From Petrosia ficiformis (Eukaryota > Porifera > Demospongiae > Haplosclerida > Petrosiidae), in assembly GCA_947044365.1 (NCBI GenBank), contig OX345638.1, forward strand, positions 6,891,201-6,955,200: 64,000 nt of DNA, written 5' to 3'. Shown piece by piece: positions 1 through 12,130 of this stretch (position 1 is its first letter; each line of letters begins with the position of its first letter). The notes under the pieces were generated by a model. It was not told the origin of the DNA. It searched no databases and saw only the letters and a list, made by a program, of their open reading frames with translations. Made by a program: the position numbers and the translations under genes.

Positions 1-1244
1 TCCATTTTGCAATAAAAATTACACGTACTTCAATGCCAAATATGAAATATTTATGATTTCTTTAATTTTTATCTGCTCCTGAAACACATTTTAAGGTTTT
101 CTTGTTAACCTGTGAATGCTATTGTTTTATGGGTTAGTCCACTATGGTTCTTAGCTGCATATGCTGCTTTTATTATTTTCACTTGAAGCTACTGTACTAG
201 ACTATACTATACAATTAGTAATGATACATGTAGATGTGGCCAACAGAATCTATTAAGTGAACACTCTGATTGAGTGAGTAAACTGAAAATTAAGAGCATA
301 AAGTGACTTCTGTTGTTCTCAATTTGATGATAATTCAGCTGTACAAGAAACCTATAGCTTTACACCTTCCATAGGTTTATAAGATTTTAACAATACTAAG
401 TTAGATTCACCCACGTGTAAAGCAATCATTAGAATGGCCCTTGATGTCATGAAAAGCTTGGACAAACTTCTATTTATACAATCTGACACAAAATAGTGCT
501 ACTTCAACAATTGTGTAGCCGTTGAAATATAATACCATAATTCATTAATAATTATAAGATACATGCTTGCATACCCAAGATAATTCGGTTGCTATAAAGC
601 CTACTGCTATCTGCAAAATGTTACTATGTCACTACTATGTCCATATAGTACATAATCTCTGTATCACAGGAAATTTTATCACACAAAGAAAGCACAGTTG
701 TACATTATTATTTCATGTATTAACGTTTGTTAATCTACATTTGTATCATCTTCATTGTAGCATACTGAAGTTGCACTGATTGAACAGTGGTTTGGGAAAA
801 CTAATAGAATCAATAATAATAGTATAAATTCTGAGGGAAAAATTGTAATATTTGTTCCAGTTCCAGTCTGAGTGCAGTCCAAGTTCCAGCATCAATATGT
901 ACCTGACCACCACTCTACATAGTCTGGGCAGAACACTGAAAAGGCTATACTTGTTTAAATATAAAGATTGTGATATTGATACACCTACTTTTTATGGCCC
1001 ACAGGACATCCCTGATTGCTTTCCACACGGTTGAATCTATATGCTTGTGCCATACCAGGGGGGTTGTTCAATTAATGGGCGTGGCACGCAATAGAACATG
1101 CAGTCTAGCTCTACAGACCAGTAGGAAGTATTCTGCTAGTAGCTTACATAGAAACTGTAACTACCAACTATTCTACCTGAAACATGTTCCTAAAGCTTAC
1201 AAAAAAATTCACTCACCTGTTTCTTTTGCTACAGGTAATTCCAT
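1..1244. other. No gene recognised; dispersed repeat copy
   Basis: AT-rich sequence with only short ORFs that show no family resemblance or splice-supported continuation. From about 993 to 1240 there is a plus-orientation copy of a dispersed repeat: a GGCCC-type start, a phrase resembling ATCCCTATGATTGCTTTCC, then TCAATTAATGGGCGTGGCA. The same phrases recur near 1720-1905, 2540-3080, 24640-25110 and 55960-56130. No other structure was seen here. Confidence 0.6.
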
Positions 1245-1572
1245 TTAATGAAACTTTGTTGGTTTGTTATCGATTCTTGCCTTGAGGGGTCGATTAGGAC
1301 ATTCTTCCTCTTCATGAAATTTTAAAGAATAGTGATGGTAGTATTTACCACATCCATATCGGCATTTCTCTATAACATATTGGCACTTGTCGCTCAGATG
1401 TCTATGAAGTTCTCCCAGTTTTCCTTTCCAAACGCAATCATGATTCTCACAACGAACTTGCAAATTATAAAGATCGTTATGCTGTGTCTTTTTATCGAGA
1501 ATGGTTGTGAAATTATCACGACAACAAGGACAAGTCTGTTGACTGGCATCAATACCACGTTCAATACAAACC
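1245..1572 (-). CDS. RING / TRAF-type zinc finger protein, last exon (partial)
   Basis: Terminal exon of a minus-strand gene, read from an acceptor AG just above 1572 to a TAA at 1245-1247. The exon enters in phase with one base (G) carried from an upstream exon. It starts inside a RING finger: the motif TCPCCRDNF gives the last Cys pair. It then runs into a TRAF-type zinc finger with Cys/His spacing as in RCENHDCVWKGKLGELHRHL, followed by C-x(6)-C-x(3)-C and H-x(3)-H groups. In known families this RING-zf-TRAF pairing belongs to TRAF-like E3 ubiquitin ligases in immune and death signalling. The first half of the RING was not found in the next 2.5 kb upstream, which holds repeats, so the gene may be truncated or have a long intron. 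There is no TRAF-C (MATH) domain; the protein ends shortly after the zinc finger. Confidence 0.65.
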
Positions 1573-3079
1573 TAATAGGAAACAATGTAACATTGAGAAA
1601 CAAGATATATAGTATACCTATAACTGCTTTGTGGTGTCAAGCCTTGAGCATTCAGTGATCATGGCTGATTGTATTATGCCTGATAATATAGTTATTATTT
1701 TGGTGATCTAATCTCCTTACCTTTTAAATGACCTTGTAGAACTTCAGAAATATATTTCAGGTAGAATAGCTAGCTATTAGTTCTTGTTTGTACATAAGCT
1801 TTCTTTCTGCAAAGCTCGAGCACGTGTTCAATTACGCACCATACCCATTAATTGACCAAGCCTTAAGCCGCTCGGAATGACGCAACTTCCATAACTATGT
1901 TTTCAATGCATACTGCATAAGTGAATGAGGCAGTGCAGAACCCTCACCACAAGTGTGATTTGGGAAACAACTTGAGAATGTTTCGGCCACTGACAAGGAA
2001 ATAACCGCAAGCAATATTAGACTGTAATAATAATTATTACAATTATTATAATGAGATTATATTATATGTGCATTACAACTTACACTCCAAGTCCTACTAG
2101 CTATAACTATAGTATACGATTACAAGTGTAGTGTTAAAATCTAGACTTGAAAACATTCAATCACGTGGATGAATTAAACAGGTGGAGCTAGAAATTGCAG
2201 AAAACTTAGAATTAGCTTGAAGTTGTAGCAGCCACTACTTCAATTGTACGTCATTTCAAGCTGTGATTTGACAGCGATAGGCTTCGAGCTATGTTTCAGT
2301 GAACTCTTTTTCTACCAGATGTCATCTGAAAGTTGTTAAATGGCGACCATGAGTTACAAAAATTGTCATAACTTTGAAACAGAAAGGTTTTAGCAAAAGT
2401 CTGTTGTTACTTTTGATCCTTGTATGATTTGACGCCTGCTGGTAGTATTTTCAAAGTGCATGCCAATATTCGTAGGTTTACTGGAATTTTGCCAACAGAC
2501 AACAGTAACCTTCCATTCGGCCTATGTGGGGTGAGGGTTAATTATAATTATATACATTAAATCCATGGAAGCAATCATAGAGATGACCCAATGGGCCATA
2601 AAAAAGTATCCCTATGATTGCTTTGTGGTGACTATCACTCATTGCTGATGGCACTAGTGTCTCAATCTTTTTATGTACTCTGAACACTAGATCCTTGATG
2701 AAATTGTACTATACTCTTTCAAGGTTCCAATGAAAATCATTGCTAATGATGTCTGAAATTCTTGCGTCATTTTTATAATGTCTCTTTGCTGCAGCAGCTT
2801 TTTGTCGCAGTTTTCACAACCTGCCTTTTTGCTGGTAGTTCCTATGTAGTCTATAGCCTTCTTCTATTTGCCAAATGTATTAATTGACCAAGCCTCCTGG
2901 AATGACACAACTTTCTTTCAAAGTGATTATAACATCATTAATTCCTTTTATGATACTCATAATAATGTATTGACAAAATGCACAATTTCAGAAGTAGATA
3001 TAATATTAGATTGGTATCTTAAAGGATTTATTGTTATGGCCCGTAGGGCCATCCCTATGATTGCTTTCCCACGGGTTCG

Positions 3080-3117
<38 letters not shown>

Positions 3118-4223
3118 GTGACCGGCTCTGTGAAAACCAGTCTTATGGATCAAAATTTCAAGATTGATTTTTTGTATTACCTGAATAGAGCATTAAATTA
3201 GCTCTAGAATGGTATATTATACGTCCCAATCGTGTAAAAGACAAAGCTACAGTGAGTTTATTTGGAGAAAAACGCAATTAAATTAATTTTTTAACCATCA
3301 TAGTTAAAATTAATGATTAGCAATTTATTTAGCAGTGGCTAGTGAAGCACAGAGAGGTCTCTAAGACTTGCTAAGGGTATCAGAAGACAGGTAAGACATT
3401 TGTGAAGCTTTTTATGTAATAAAACAGGCTTTATATTACTACGAACCTGGATTTATACGATACATTTCTCATTAGAGTGTCTTAGAATGGAATTAATCAC
3501 ATAATAGATTTTTTTGGCAAGAGACACTCAATTATTGTTAATTGAACGCAATGTCATATTTGGAGTACATTCTTGCACCATCTTGGTATAGTTTTGCATT
3601 GCTGTCAATGAAATTAAAACGTGTTTCTGATTTGATATTATGCTGTATCTCTATCGTATAATCCATTAAAGCAAATATGAATTGAAATATCAAATTTCAT
3701 GTTACAGGACAGTTGTTCAATGTTGTAGGAGGGAAAAGACAGAAGATTGACCAACTTGCATAGGTGTTGTTGTTTTCGTCACGACATGCTATTAGGTCAT
3801 GAACATTTGCACAGCAACACCAATTTCTGATCAACACCAATTTCTGATCAGCACAATAACCGTTCTCTGCTCATCTTGCAAAACAAAACTAACAATGAGT
3901 CCTTTCACAGCTCACAGCTATTTCGCACTTCTAGTCATAAAGAGAAGTAAACAACTATTCTGCAGCACAACATTTGATCTTTCAGTTGATAATTATATTA
4001 TAAGAATATACAGACAATATATTGCATCATAAACAGGTGTTATTTCCATTGCTAGCAATACAAAACTCCTTAAAAATGGCAAATGAACGTACTGTAGGTT
4101 TAACAACATGTATTCATTGAAGGACTACAACATTCCAGTGATTTGAGTGAATAGGACCATTGATTTGTTTTGTAATATAAGTATTATGTAGATAATGTAC
4201 ATTGTATGTCATGTAAACTCACC
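1573..4223. repeat. Repeat-rich stretch without genes
   Basis: From 1720 to about 1905 lies a minus-orientation copy of the dispersed repeat, with the phrase ATTGACCAAGCC then GGAATGACGCAACTTCC. From about 2540 to 3080 are further copies, including ends with TATCCCTATGATTGCTTT near 2610 and 3050 and the ATTGACCAAGCC phrase near 2880. A (TA)n tract sits at about 3082-3112. From 3120 to 4220 I see nothing recognisable; small ORFs such as 3799-4032 have no family look. Confidence 0.6.
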
Positions 4224-4738
4224 TTAGCAGCGCACTCCTCATCTTTAGTTCCTAATTGTAACAGGTCAGAAGATAGTTCTATGGTCACTCCTTCATTCTC
4301 CAGTTGTTTTTTTTACAAGAGGATCTTCTAAATCTCTGAAAACAGAAGAAATGAAAAGTGGGAGAACAGCATAAGTAAGAACAATGCAGTTCCTTTCTAT
4401 GCTCTCAATAATCAAACTTGGTAGCGAAGTAGACGTAGACACCTTCTGAAAGACTTCGACCCAATCAAAAACTCTTCTGCCCAACCATGGTTTTTGGAGT
4501 CAGACTTTGAAATTTGGTAGGCCGATAACGACGGATGCTGGAGCTAGACTACGATGTTGTTTAAAAGCATTGAGAATAGCATTAAAACTGAAAAGCTTTA
4601 GAAATGCAATATGATTTTTCTCATATTCTTCAATTTTTTTTTCCAATTGATCACTTTTCAGAACCTTCTGAAATGCTTTGATCAATTCAAAATTGAGGTA
4701 CCCAACGTATCTCCCGATGATGAGAAAATAAAGAACAC

Positions 4739-4899
4739 TGTTGGAACATTTAATTTGTTGTAATTTTGATTTGGTTCTTATAATTAGAATATAGTCTGTT
4801 ATCACATTGAAAAAAAGGGTGAAAAATTGTTCATACTGTCATGCAGTCCTAGATCCTCTAGACACATCAACAGCTAAGGAAATATTATAGAATCTTACA
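4739..4899 (+). repeat. 5' LTR of BEL element (161 bp)
   Basis: Starts TGTTGGAACATTTAATTTG and ends GAATCTTACA. It is matched by the 165-bp copy at 10702. At 161 bp it is short for a BEL/Pao LTR. The flanking AACAC is the left target duplication. Confidence 0.95.
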
Positions 4900-4917
4900 T
4901 GGTCCGCCGAACCGGAT
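4900..4917 (+). promoter_or_regulatory. Primer binding site, probably tRNA-Tyr
   Basis: TGGTCCGCCGAACCGGAT begins at the base after the LTR. Its complement would be a tRNA 3' end with CCA, discriminator A and G at position 72. A C1-G72 pair is typical of eukaryotic tRNA-Tyr, so that primer is my inference; the host tRNA was not available to compare. Confidence 0.6.
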
Positions 4918-4980
4918 AGCTGTTGAGGAAGGTGTACGCAGGATCAAATCAGATTAGAATCTTCGAACAGACATACAAAG

Positions 4981-7900
4981 ATGGCGACCAACGAAGAAAT
5001 ATCAAGGAAAAGAAAGGTGCGAGGTGCACATCGATCGTCGGTCACCCGAATACTCTCTAACATTAGTGAATTGTTACCAGGATCAACAGAGAAACTAGAA
5101 CTAACCAATCTAAGGCAAAAGAAATCCGCACTCTCAGAAAAGAGTCAAATATTGAAGCGTCTGGACGAAGAATTACTGATCATCATACCAGACGATGAGC
5201 TTGAAGGTGAAGTTGAACAAGCAGACCTAATTCAAGAAAGAATACAGTTGGCCATATTGGAGATAGATGACGCGTTGAGTGGGGAAGAGATGTCTAGTCA
5301 CGAACCCCAGGCTTCTCTTGAGCCGTCGACAGACAAAGAGCAACTACCCTCAGGAATTTCTCCATCTCCAAGAGGAGATACGATGGCCACCTCAGACACA
5401 ATAATCACTACACTTTCTATCCCTACTGAAGACACTACCGAGACAGCACTGAAGCCTAGTGAGGATACCGGTTTCTCCAGACCTGACACTGTCCCCAAAT
5501 CAGAATCACCCAAGGTAAAATTGCCGAAAATAGACCTAAAACGGTTCAATGGAGATTTGACCCACTGGACATCGTTCTGGGAGTCATTCGAGTCAGCTGT
5601 CGATAAAAATTCCTCATTATCGAATGTAGACAAGTTCAATTATTTGAACTCACTCTTGGAACGATCAGCAGCTGATGCCGTGGCTGGACTTGCACTAACC
5701 TCCGCCAATTACATGGAAGCCATTGCCATTTTGAAAAAGAGGTACGGAAATAAACAATTAATAATAAACCGTCACATGGAAATACTTTTGAAACTGGAGC
5801 CTGTCACCTCACCGACAAACTTGAGGGCACTCCGAACCTTGTATGACAGGGTGGAGTCACATGTGAGAGGACTTAAGTCGTTGGGAGTCAGTGCAGGATC
5901 TTATGGTAGCCTTCTGTCATCTGTACTAATGGAGAAGCTACCATCCGAGCTCCGCCTGATTATAAGTCGAGCCATAACGGAAGACCAATGGGATTTAGAG
6001 ACCCTCCTGCAAATAGTGGAACGAGAAATTGACGCTAGAGAAAGATCGGCTGGAATCGTTCACAGTCACACCGCTCAACAACGAAGGATGAGCAAGGAAC
6101 AACCCACTACCTCCACTCTAATAAGCGCTCAAGGTATGACTTGTGTATACTGTAATGAGTCACATGTTCCCTCCTTATGTAGAAAAATAGTGACAGTGGA
6201 AGCCAGAAAGGAGTCCCTGAGGAGTGGAGGGCGTTGTTACATCTGCCTGAGACGGGGTCACCTCGCAAAACGGTGTCGATCAAGACTTAATTGTAATCAT
6301 TGCCAAGCCCGTCACCACAGTAGTATTTGTAATCAAGGAAACTCATTGCCAAGAAGGACACAACCCACAACTCTGCCGGACTCAACTCAAACCAGTAACA
6401 GTCCCCCTACCACTTCCATGTATATTGACTCAAGGAAACCAGTACTGTTACAGACGGCCAGTGTCGTAGTGTTTAACACCGATGATCCAACCAAGACATC
6501 AAGAATTCGATTGATACTTGACTCTGGAAGTCAGCGATCCTATATCACCACCAGAATAAAGGATACCCTAAACCTGGCACCTGTAACCACAGAGAAGCTG
6601 TCAATCAAGACCTTTGGCTCTACCAAGGAGACCCAGCAAGTATGTGAGACAGTTGTTCTCGGAATTAAAACAAAAAACCATTCATCAGAACAGTTTCCAG
6701 TACTGGTAGTAACAACAATCTGTGGTGCACTTGATTACCAGCCTACACATCACTCGAGCGAGTCATACGACCACTTGAAGGGTCTTGATCTAGCTGATCC
6801 TTTGAAGGAAGACGATGAGTCATTGACAGTGGACTTGTTAATTGGGTCTGATGTATACTGGAGACTTGTCACTGGGGAAGTCAGACGTGGAACATCAGGG
6901 CCAGTCGCCATTGCTACAAAGATTGGTTGGGTTCTTTCCGGCCCAACTAACATCCAGGAAACATCCTTCAATTTTTTGTTGACAGAGTCAGTTCACTCAC
7001 TCCATGTCACATCTCATTACTCCTCCACTCTTGAGTCTCAGTTGGAGAAATTTTGGGATCTTGAAACCATGGGGATCACCAAGGAAGAGCCATCCATCAT
7101 TCAGGATAAATTTTGCAACTCATTAAAATTCCAGAACAATCGATACGAAGCACGACTACCGTGGAAGAGTGACCATCCTGAACTCGAGGACAATCTCAAG
7201 TTGAGTAAACAACGACTGATTGGACTTTTGTCTAGGCTACGTCGTAACCCTGCTCTTATCAAGGAGTACAACGCAATCATTCAAGAGCAGTTACACCGTG
7301 GGATTGTTCAACCAGTGACCGACCATGAAACAAGTAATCGTGTTCACTACATTCCACACCATGCAGTAATCCGCAAGGACAAGTCTACCACAAAGGTGCG
7401 AATTGTATATGACGCATCGGCCAAGGGCACAAATGGAATCTCACTCAATGATTGCTTGGAAAGGGGCCCAAAGTTTGACCAGTGCATCATGGAAATTTTG
7501 TTAAGATTTCGAATCCACAGAGTGGCACTCACCGCTGATATTGAAAAGGCCTTTTTGATGGTCTCTATTGCCAAACAAGATCAAGACGTTTTACGATTTT
7601 TGTGGATAGACAGTGTTGAGAGTCTCACCCCTCGGATTATCCCCTTGAAGTTTACACGAGTTGTCTTTGGTCTCACCTCTAGCCCGTTTCTCCTCAACGC
7701 CACCTTGGACCATCACGTCACAAAATACCAAGAAGAGGACCCAGAATATGTGAACAAATTTAAGAAGTCGATTTATGTGGATGACTTGGTTTCAGGAGCA
7801 GGAAGCATTGAAGAAGCCTATCGATTTTACAATAAGTCAAAGATCAGACTAAGGGATGGAGGATTCACACTACGAAAATTTGTGACAAACTCGATCAAAC

Positions 7901-10598
7901 TGAACGAACTCATTCAAGTGGCAGAAATGAAGCCTTCTGCAAGTGCCCAGCTAACGGAAGTGACCCAAGATGACCAAGGATATGCCAAGACCATCCTAGG
8001 TGGTGAGAACCAAACATCCAACGAAGAATGCCAAGTGCTGGGAGTAGCATGGGACAAGAGCAAAGACAAGCTCATTTTTGACTTAAAACCGGTGGCCTCC
8101 CTAGCTCGAGAAATAGAACCCACTCGCCGTAATGTGGTGTGTCTTGCTGCTAAGGTTTATGATCCCTTGGGATTGATTTCTCCCATAACCACCAAGGTGA
8201 AAACTCTCTTTCAGTCATTGTGTAAGGCCAAACTACATTGGGACCACTCCCTCACAGGAGATTTTCTAAAGGCCTGGACGGAACTAACCACAGCCTTGTC
8301 AATCGCGAAACCAATTGTAATTGATCGACAGTATCTGCCAAGTCCCCTGAACAGCACCAGTAGTCAAAGGTTTTCCCTACATGGGTTTGTGACGCTTCAA
8401 AGGTAGCATATGCAGCTGTCGTGTACCTCAGAGTGGAGACAGATTCTGGAACTCGTGTGAATATTCTCTCATCCAAGACTCGAGTTGCCCCTCTATCATC
8501 TACACAAACAATTCCAAGACTCGAATTACTCTCTGCCGTGTTGTTAGCTCGTTTAATCAAGACAGTTTCGTCAGCTCTGGAATCTGAGATTTCTTGGGAG
8601 AGCATCACATGTTACACTGACTCCAGAGTAGCTTTAGCTTGGATAAGGGGAGTGACAAAACAGTGGAAACAATTTGTTGAAAATCGTGTTATAGAAATTT
8701 GACGATTAACACCCACCTCAGCTTGGAACCACTGTCCTGGAAAGGAAAACCCCGCTGACCTCCCAGCAAAAGGTTTAGATCCCGAGGAACTGAGGAGGAA
8801 CACCCTATGGTGGAGTGGACCGGCCTGGCTGACCACAGGCGAACCAACTAATTTACCAGCCTTAGAAGGTGACCCACTAGAATGTTTGTCGGAATTGAAG
8901 GGACCTGTTGTTCCCATGTTGCTTGTCAGTGAAGGTCAAACTACAAGCCGCATGAAAATCAGTAACATCATTGAAGCAAGGAAATTTACCTCACTCTCAA
9001 GATTGTATAGAGTGACAGCCAATGTACTGAAGTTTGTAAGACGGTCAAAGAAAATCACAGTATCAACCAATGAGAAGTATGAAGGAAGGAAAGAAGCTGA
9101 AAAGGTATGGTTACACGATTGTCAGTCCTACCTGTCACAAGAGCCCAACTACCAAACATGGCAGACACAATTTGGGTTTTTCAAGGATGACTCTGACCTT
9201 ATTCGTTGCGGTGGAAGATTGGAAAATGCAGACATTCCATTTGAAACCAAACATCCACTAATGCTATCTCCCCATCACCCGTTGTGTGAACTAATCATCA
9301 AGGAATGTCATGAAAAAGTTAAACATAATGGAGTCAGAGAAACACTTGCCCAATTCAGAAGCAAGTTCTGGGTAGTCCGAGCTAGATCACTGATTCGAAA
9401 AGTTATATATCAGTGCGTTGTTTGCCGTAAGCTAGAAGGACAATCATATGGGATGCCTCCACCACCTCCTCTACCACACTATCGAGTCAATGAAGCCCAA
9501 CCGTTCCAACACACTGGACTGGACTTTGCTGGACCCCTATTCATAAGAGCAGGAAACAAGGAATCGGAGAAGGTGTGGATTTGCCTTTACACATGCTGGT
9601 GACCAGAGCAATACATTTAGACCTCGTGGTGGACCTTCACACAGGAACCTTTCTCAACTGTTTCAGAAGATTTGTGGGCAGAAGAGGATTGCCAATGCAC
9701 TTGGTCTCCGATAATGGCAAGACGTTCAAGGCTGCTGCAGCTATTATTAAGAAGATTTGGACCAACCCTGATGTCCAAACTCATTTTGCCGGTATGTGTG
9801 TCAAGTGGACCTTCAATCTTGAGAGAGCCCCCTGGTGGGGTGGATTCTTTGAACGCATGGTCAAATCTGTGAAGAGATGTCTGAGGAAGACGTTGGGAAA
9901 CTCCTGTTTGACTTACGATGAACTATTGACTGCCTTGATAGAGGTAGAAGCTGTGATCAACTCAAGGCCACTGACGATTGTCTCCTCAAGTGACACAGAA
10001 GAGCCATTAACCCCATCTCACCTACTAACCGGCCATCGAATCCTCACATTGCCATTCATTCACTCCCCCCCCGGACCAAGACTTCAATCCTTCTGCCCAA
10101 GGTATTAACTTTAATAAGAGAATGGGACACTTACGCAAGGTACTTGACAGGTTCTGGAAACGGTGGCAAGCTGAGTACCTAGTTGAGTTGAGGGAATGTC
10201 ATCGTCATCATGGTAATCGAAGCAAGAACACCTCTCACCCGCATATCGGAGATGTAGTCTTAGTCCAGGAGCAGGACCGTCCTCGGGGGCTGTGGAAATT
10301 AGCTGTTGTCAAGGAAGTAATGGTTGGTAGTGATGGACACACCCGAGGTGCGATTGTAAGAGTACATGACAAAAGTGGCCGAATCATTTCCTTACGTAGA
10401 TCAGTTCGTCAGTTGTATCCATTGGAGTCAAGAATCGAAGAGAATGCCAGTGAAGATTTAGCTTCAGTACCAGTCACTACTGATCCCTCCACAACAGTAA
10501 AAACACCTGGAAATCGGACAAGAAGAGCTGCGGCAATTCGAGCAATACAAACAGTACATGAAAGACTGAATGAAGTGGAATCAGAAGAAGATGATTGA
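4981..10598 (+). pseudogene. BEL/Pao gag-pol reading frame, broken in pol
   Basis: An intact first section (4981-8406, 1141 codons) carries a gag-like DUF1759 region from about residue 182, Cys-rich knuckles near 387 and 418 (CYICLRRGHLAKRC), an aspartic protease with LILDSGSQRSY near 510, and a reverse transcriptase from about 805 with the catalytic YVDD near 930. Pol then breaks four times: a one-base shift near 8388 at the start of RNase H, an in-frame TGA near 8700, a one-base shift near 9595 in the integrase core, and a shift in the C-run near 10065-10073. Beyond the breaks, RNase H (TDSRVALAWIRG), the integrase HHCC zinc region (9270-9430) and the catalytic core with DNGKTF are still readable. 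The last part (10122-10598) is the basic integrase C-terminus. The element is not autonomous as written. Sequencing error could explain some one-base shifts, because the LTRs are so similar. Confidence 0.9.
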
Positions 10599-10686
10599 CT
10601 ACATGTAACTAAACCGGACTCTTTATGTTTGAATCATTATTTAACCGTGTAAAATTTTGGTGCATACCTTGCTGTTGACGATATGT

Positions 10687-10701
10687 CAACAGGGGGGAGG
10701 A
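10687..10701 (+). promoter_or_regulatory. Polypurine tract of BEL element
   Basis: CAACAGGGGGGAGGA abuts the first T of the 3' LTR. This is the expected place and composition for the plus-strand primer. Confidence 0.85.
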
Positions 10702-10866
10702 TGTTGGAACATTTAATTTGTTGTAATTTTGATTTGGTTCTTATAATTAGAATATAGTCTGTTATCACGTTGAAAAAAGGGTGAAAAATTAAATTGTTCA
10801 TACTGTCATGCAGTCCTAGATCCTCTAGACACATCAACAGCTAAGGAAATATTATAGAATCTTACA
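10702..10866 (+). repeat. 3' LTR of BEL element (165 bp)
   Basis: Same ends as the 5' LTR. It differs by A to G in the ATCAC(A/G)TTG segment, one fewer A in the following run, and a 5-bp AAATT insertion. It is followed by the right copy of AACAC. Confidence 0.95.
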
Positions 10867-11218
10867 AACACTTTGTGGAGTCGTCATTGACTGTAACGTA
10901 TTAGAGATATCTCGAATTTGAAGAGAGCTTATAGTTTCATATTGAAAAAATATTGCGATTTCCAATTTCAAATCATTCAAGTCTACTCCGCCTATTGACT
11001 TGAGAATATAGCACAACAGTTCCTCAAAATGTTGTTTCAACTTTTCAGCTTCTGTAACAGGATCAAGTTCATCTACCTTGACACTTGTTTCAGTATTATC
11101 TAATAAAAACATAATTAATTTAATTAGTTAATACTACCAGTTTATAATTTACCTGATATTAGCATTTCTTCCCCTTCCCAGTTCTCCATTTGCTCTACAA
11201 TATCTACCAAAGATTAGT

Positions 11219-11589
11219 GTTCTTTCATAGCTTTTAAAATAGTTGGTAGAATGCAAGGTTTACTTTCGACTTTCATCCCTGGGTTCAGTAAACCCCTCTA
11301 ATAGGTGTGACCATTTTGTACAATGTGGAATTAAACTAACTAAACTACACAAAATTGTTTGTTTTGCAGGGGAAGGAGAAAAAAAGGAAACAGCGGAAAC
11401 GGCGTTGTGGTTCATTTAGGGTAGAGTTAGGGTTTCCTTGTGGTTAGGGTTCAATCAGTATCAAGACCAAGATCACTTTGATACTGATTGAACCCCAACC
11501 ACAAGGGAACCCTAACCCTAAACAATTCGTGTTCTTTCATAGCTTCTAAAACAGTTGGTAGAATGCGAGGTTTACTTTCGACTTTCATC
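11219..11589. repeat. 60-bp direct duplication flanking a telomere-like palindrome
   Basis: A segment of the CARD-like exon, containing TTCTTTCATAGCTT and AGTTGGTAGAATGC, occurs at about 11219-11278 and again at 11530-11589 with a few substitutions. Between them lie about 250 bp. The right half (about 11417-11524) is an inverted repeat with arms of about 50 bp whose outer ends read TTTAGGGT... and CCCTAACCCTAAA. The fold-back resembles a small palindromic element. Confidence 0.7.
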
Positions 11590-11712
11590 TCTACATGATC
11601 CAGTAGAGCGTCTGCTCCTTCATATCCTCCTTTGGATATTACTGAAATCTTAGTAGGCCTGTCAATAACATGCTTTGAATACAGCATTTCAGTAAGTGAA
11701 ATCAAGGTATGT

Positions 11713-12130
11713 CTAGAAACACTCAATACACTACAAAATTACAAATGGCATTGTGATGAGATACTAAAACACAGCTTGCTACTCACTCTTTGCTTGTTGC
11801 CATCACTCCTACCCTTAGGCTAGTAGTCAGTTCCATAGGGGCGTGACAGTCTGGAGATAGGCCTGTCCCATTTTTTCTTCATCTCCTATAAACGAGTACC
11901 TGGATACAAAGAAACAGATCCAGATTCCAGACATTCAGTTCGTAGATAATTATCTGGGTAATTAGGTATCCATTCCAGCCCTAGTTTAAGTGTTATTTAA
12001 TGTGATTATCACGTATAGCATTATTTGTTCAATAAATTTTAAAATTTTAAAATTTTAAATATGATATATAATATATATAGTATAATTATGTATACAATTA
12101 TTGTATAATGATTTTATGATCACACTATAG
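11713..12130. other. No gene recognised
   Basis: Intergenic or intronic sequence between the CARD-like pseudogene and the first visible dyskerin exon. AT content rises towards 12050-12100. I see no exon for the N-terminal catalytic part of dyskerin here. Confidence 0.6.

Larger units (their letters stand above)
4739..10866 (+). mobile_element. BEL/Pao LTR retrotransposon, near complete
   Basis: The element is bounded by two near-identical short LTRs that start with TG and end with CA. It is flanked by a 5-bp target-site duplication AACAC at 4734-4738 and 10867-10871. A primer binding site beginning TGG directly follows the left LTR, and a purine tract AGGGGGGAGGA precedes the right LTR. The interior encodes gag and pol with BEL/Pao-type domain order (DUF1759, CCHC, aspartic protease, RT, RNase H, integrase). 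The LTR copies differ by one substitution, a one-base run-length change and one 5-bp insertion, so the insertion is young. It lies head-on in an exon of a minus-strand host gene. Confidence 0.95.
4224..11712 (-). pseudogene. Broken gene with CARD-like first exon, split by a BEL element
   Basis: Minus-strand exons of one disrupted gene. An exon from 11712 (acceptor just above) reads a helical module with the motif SKGGYEGADALLDHVEMK, which resembles a CARD/death-fold domain. A second exon (about 11112 down to the insertion at 10867) continues, after the retroelement, at 4738 as the motif LYFLIIGRYVGYL. The exon runs on to a donor at about 4224. I do not recognise the second module. Breaks seen: the BEL/Pao element inside the exon; an in-frame TGA just after the residues PNFKV (about 4500); an 8-A run near 4305-4312 that shifts the frame by one; and a TAA after KAMKEH in a partly duplicated copy of the first exon (about 11215). 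Without these the exons read on coherently to the splice donor, so the parent gene was probably a real death-fold protein. It is most likely a pseudogene now. Confidence 0.6.
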
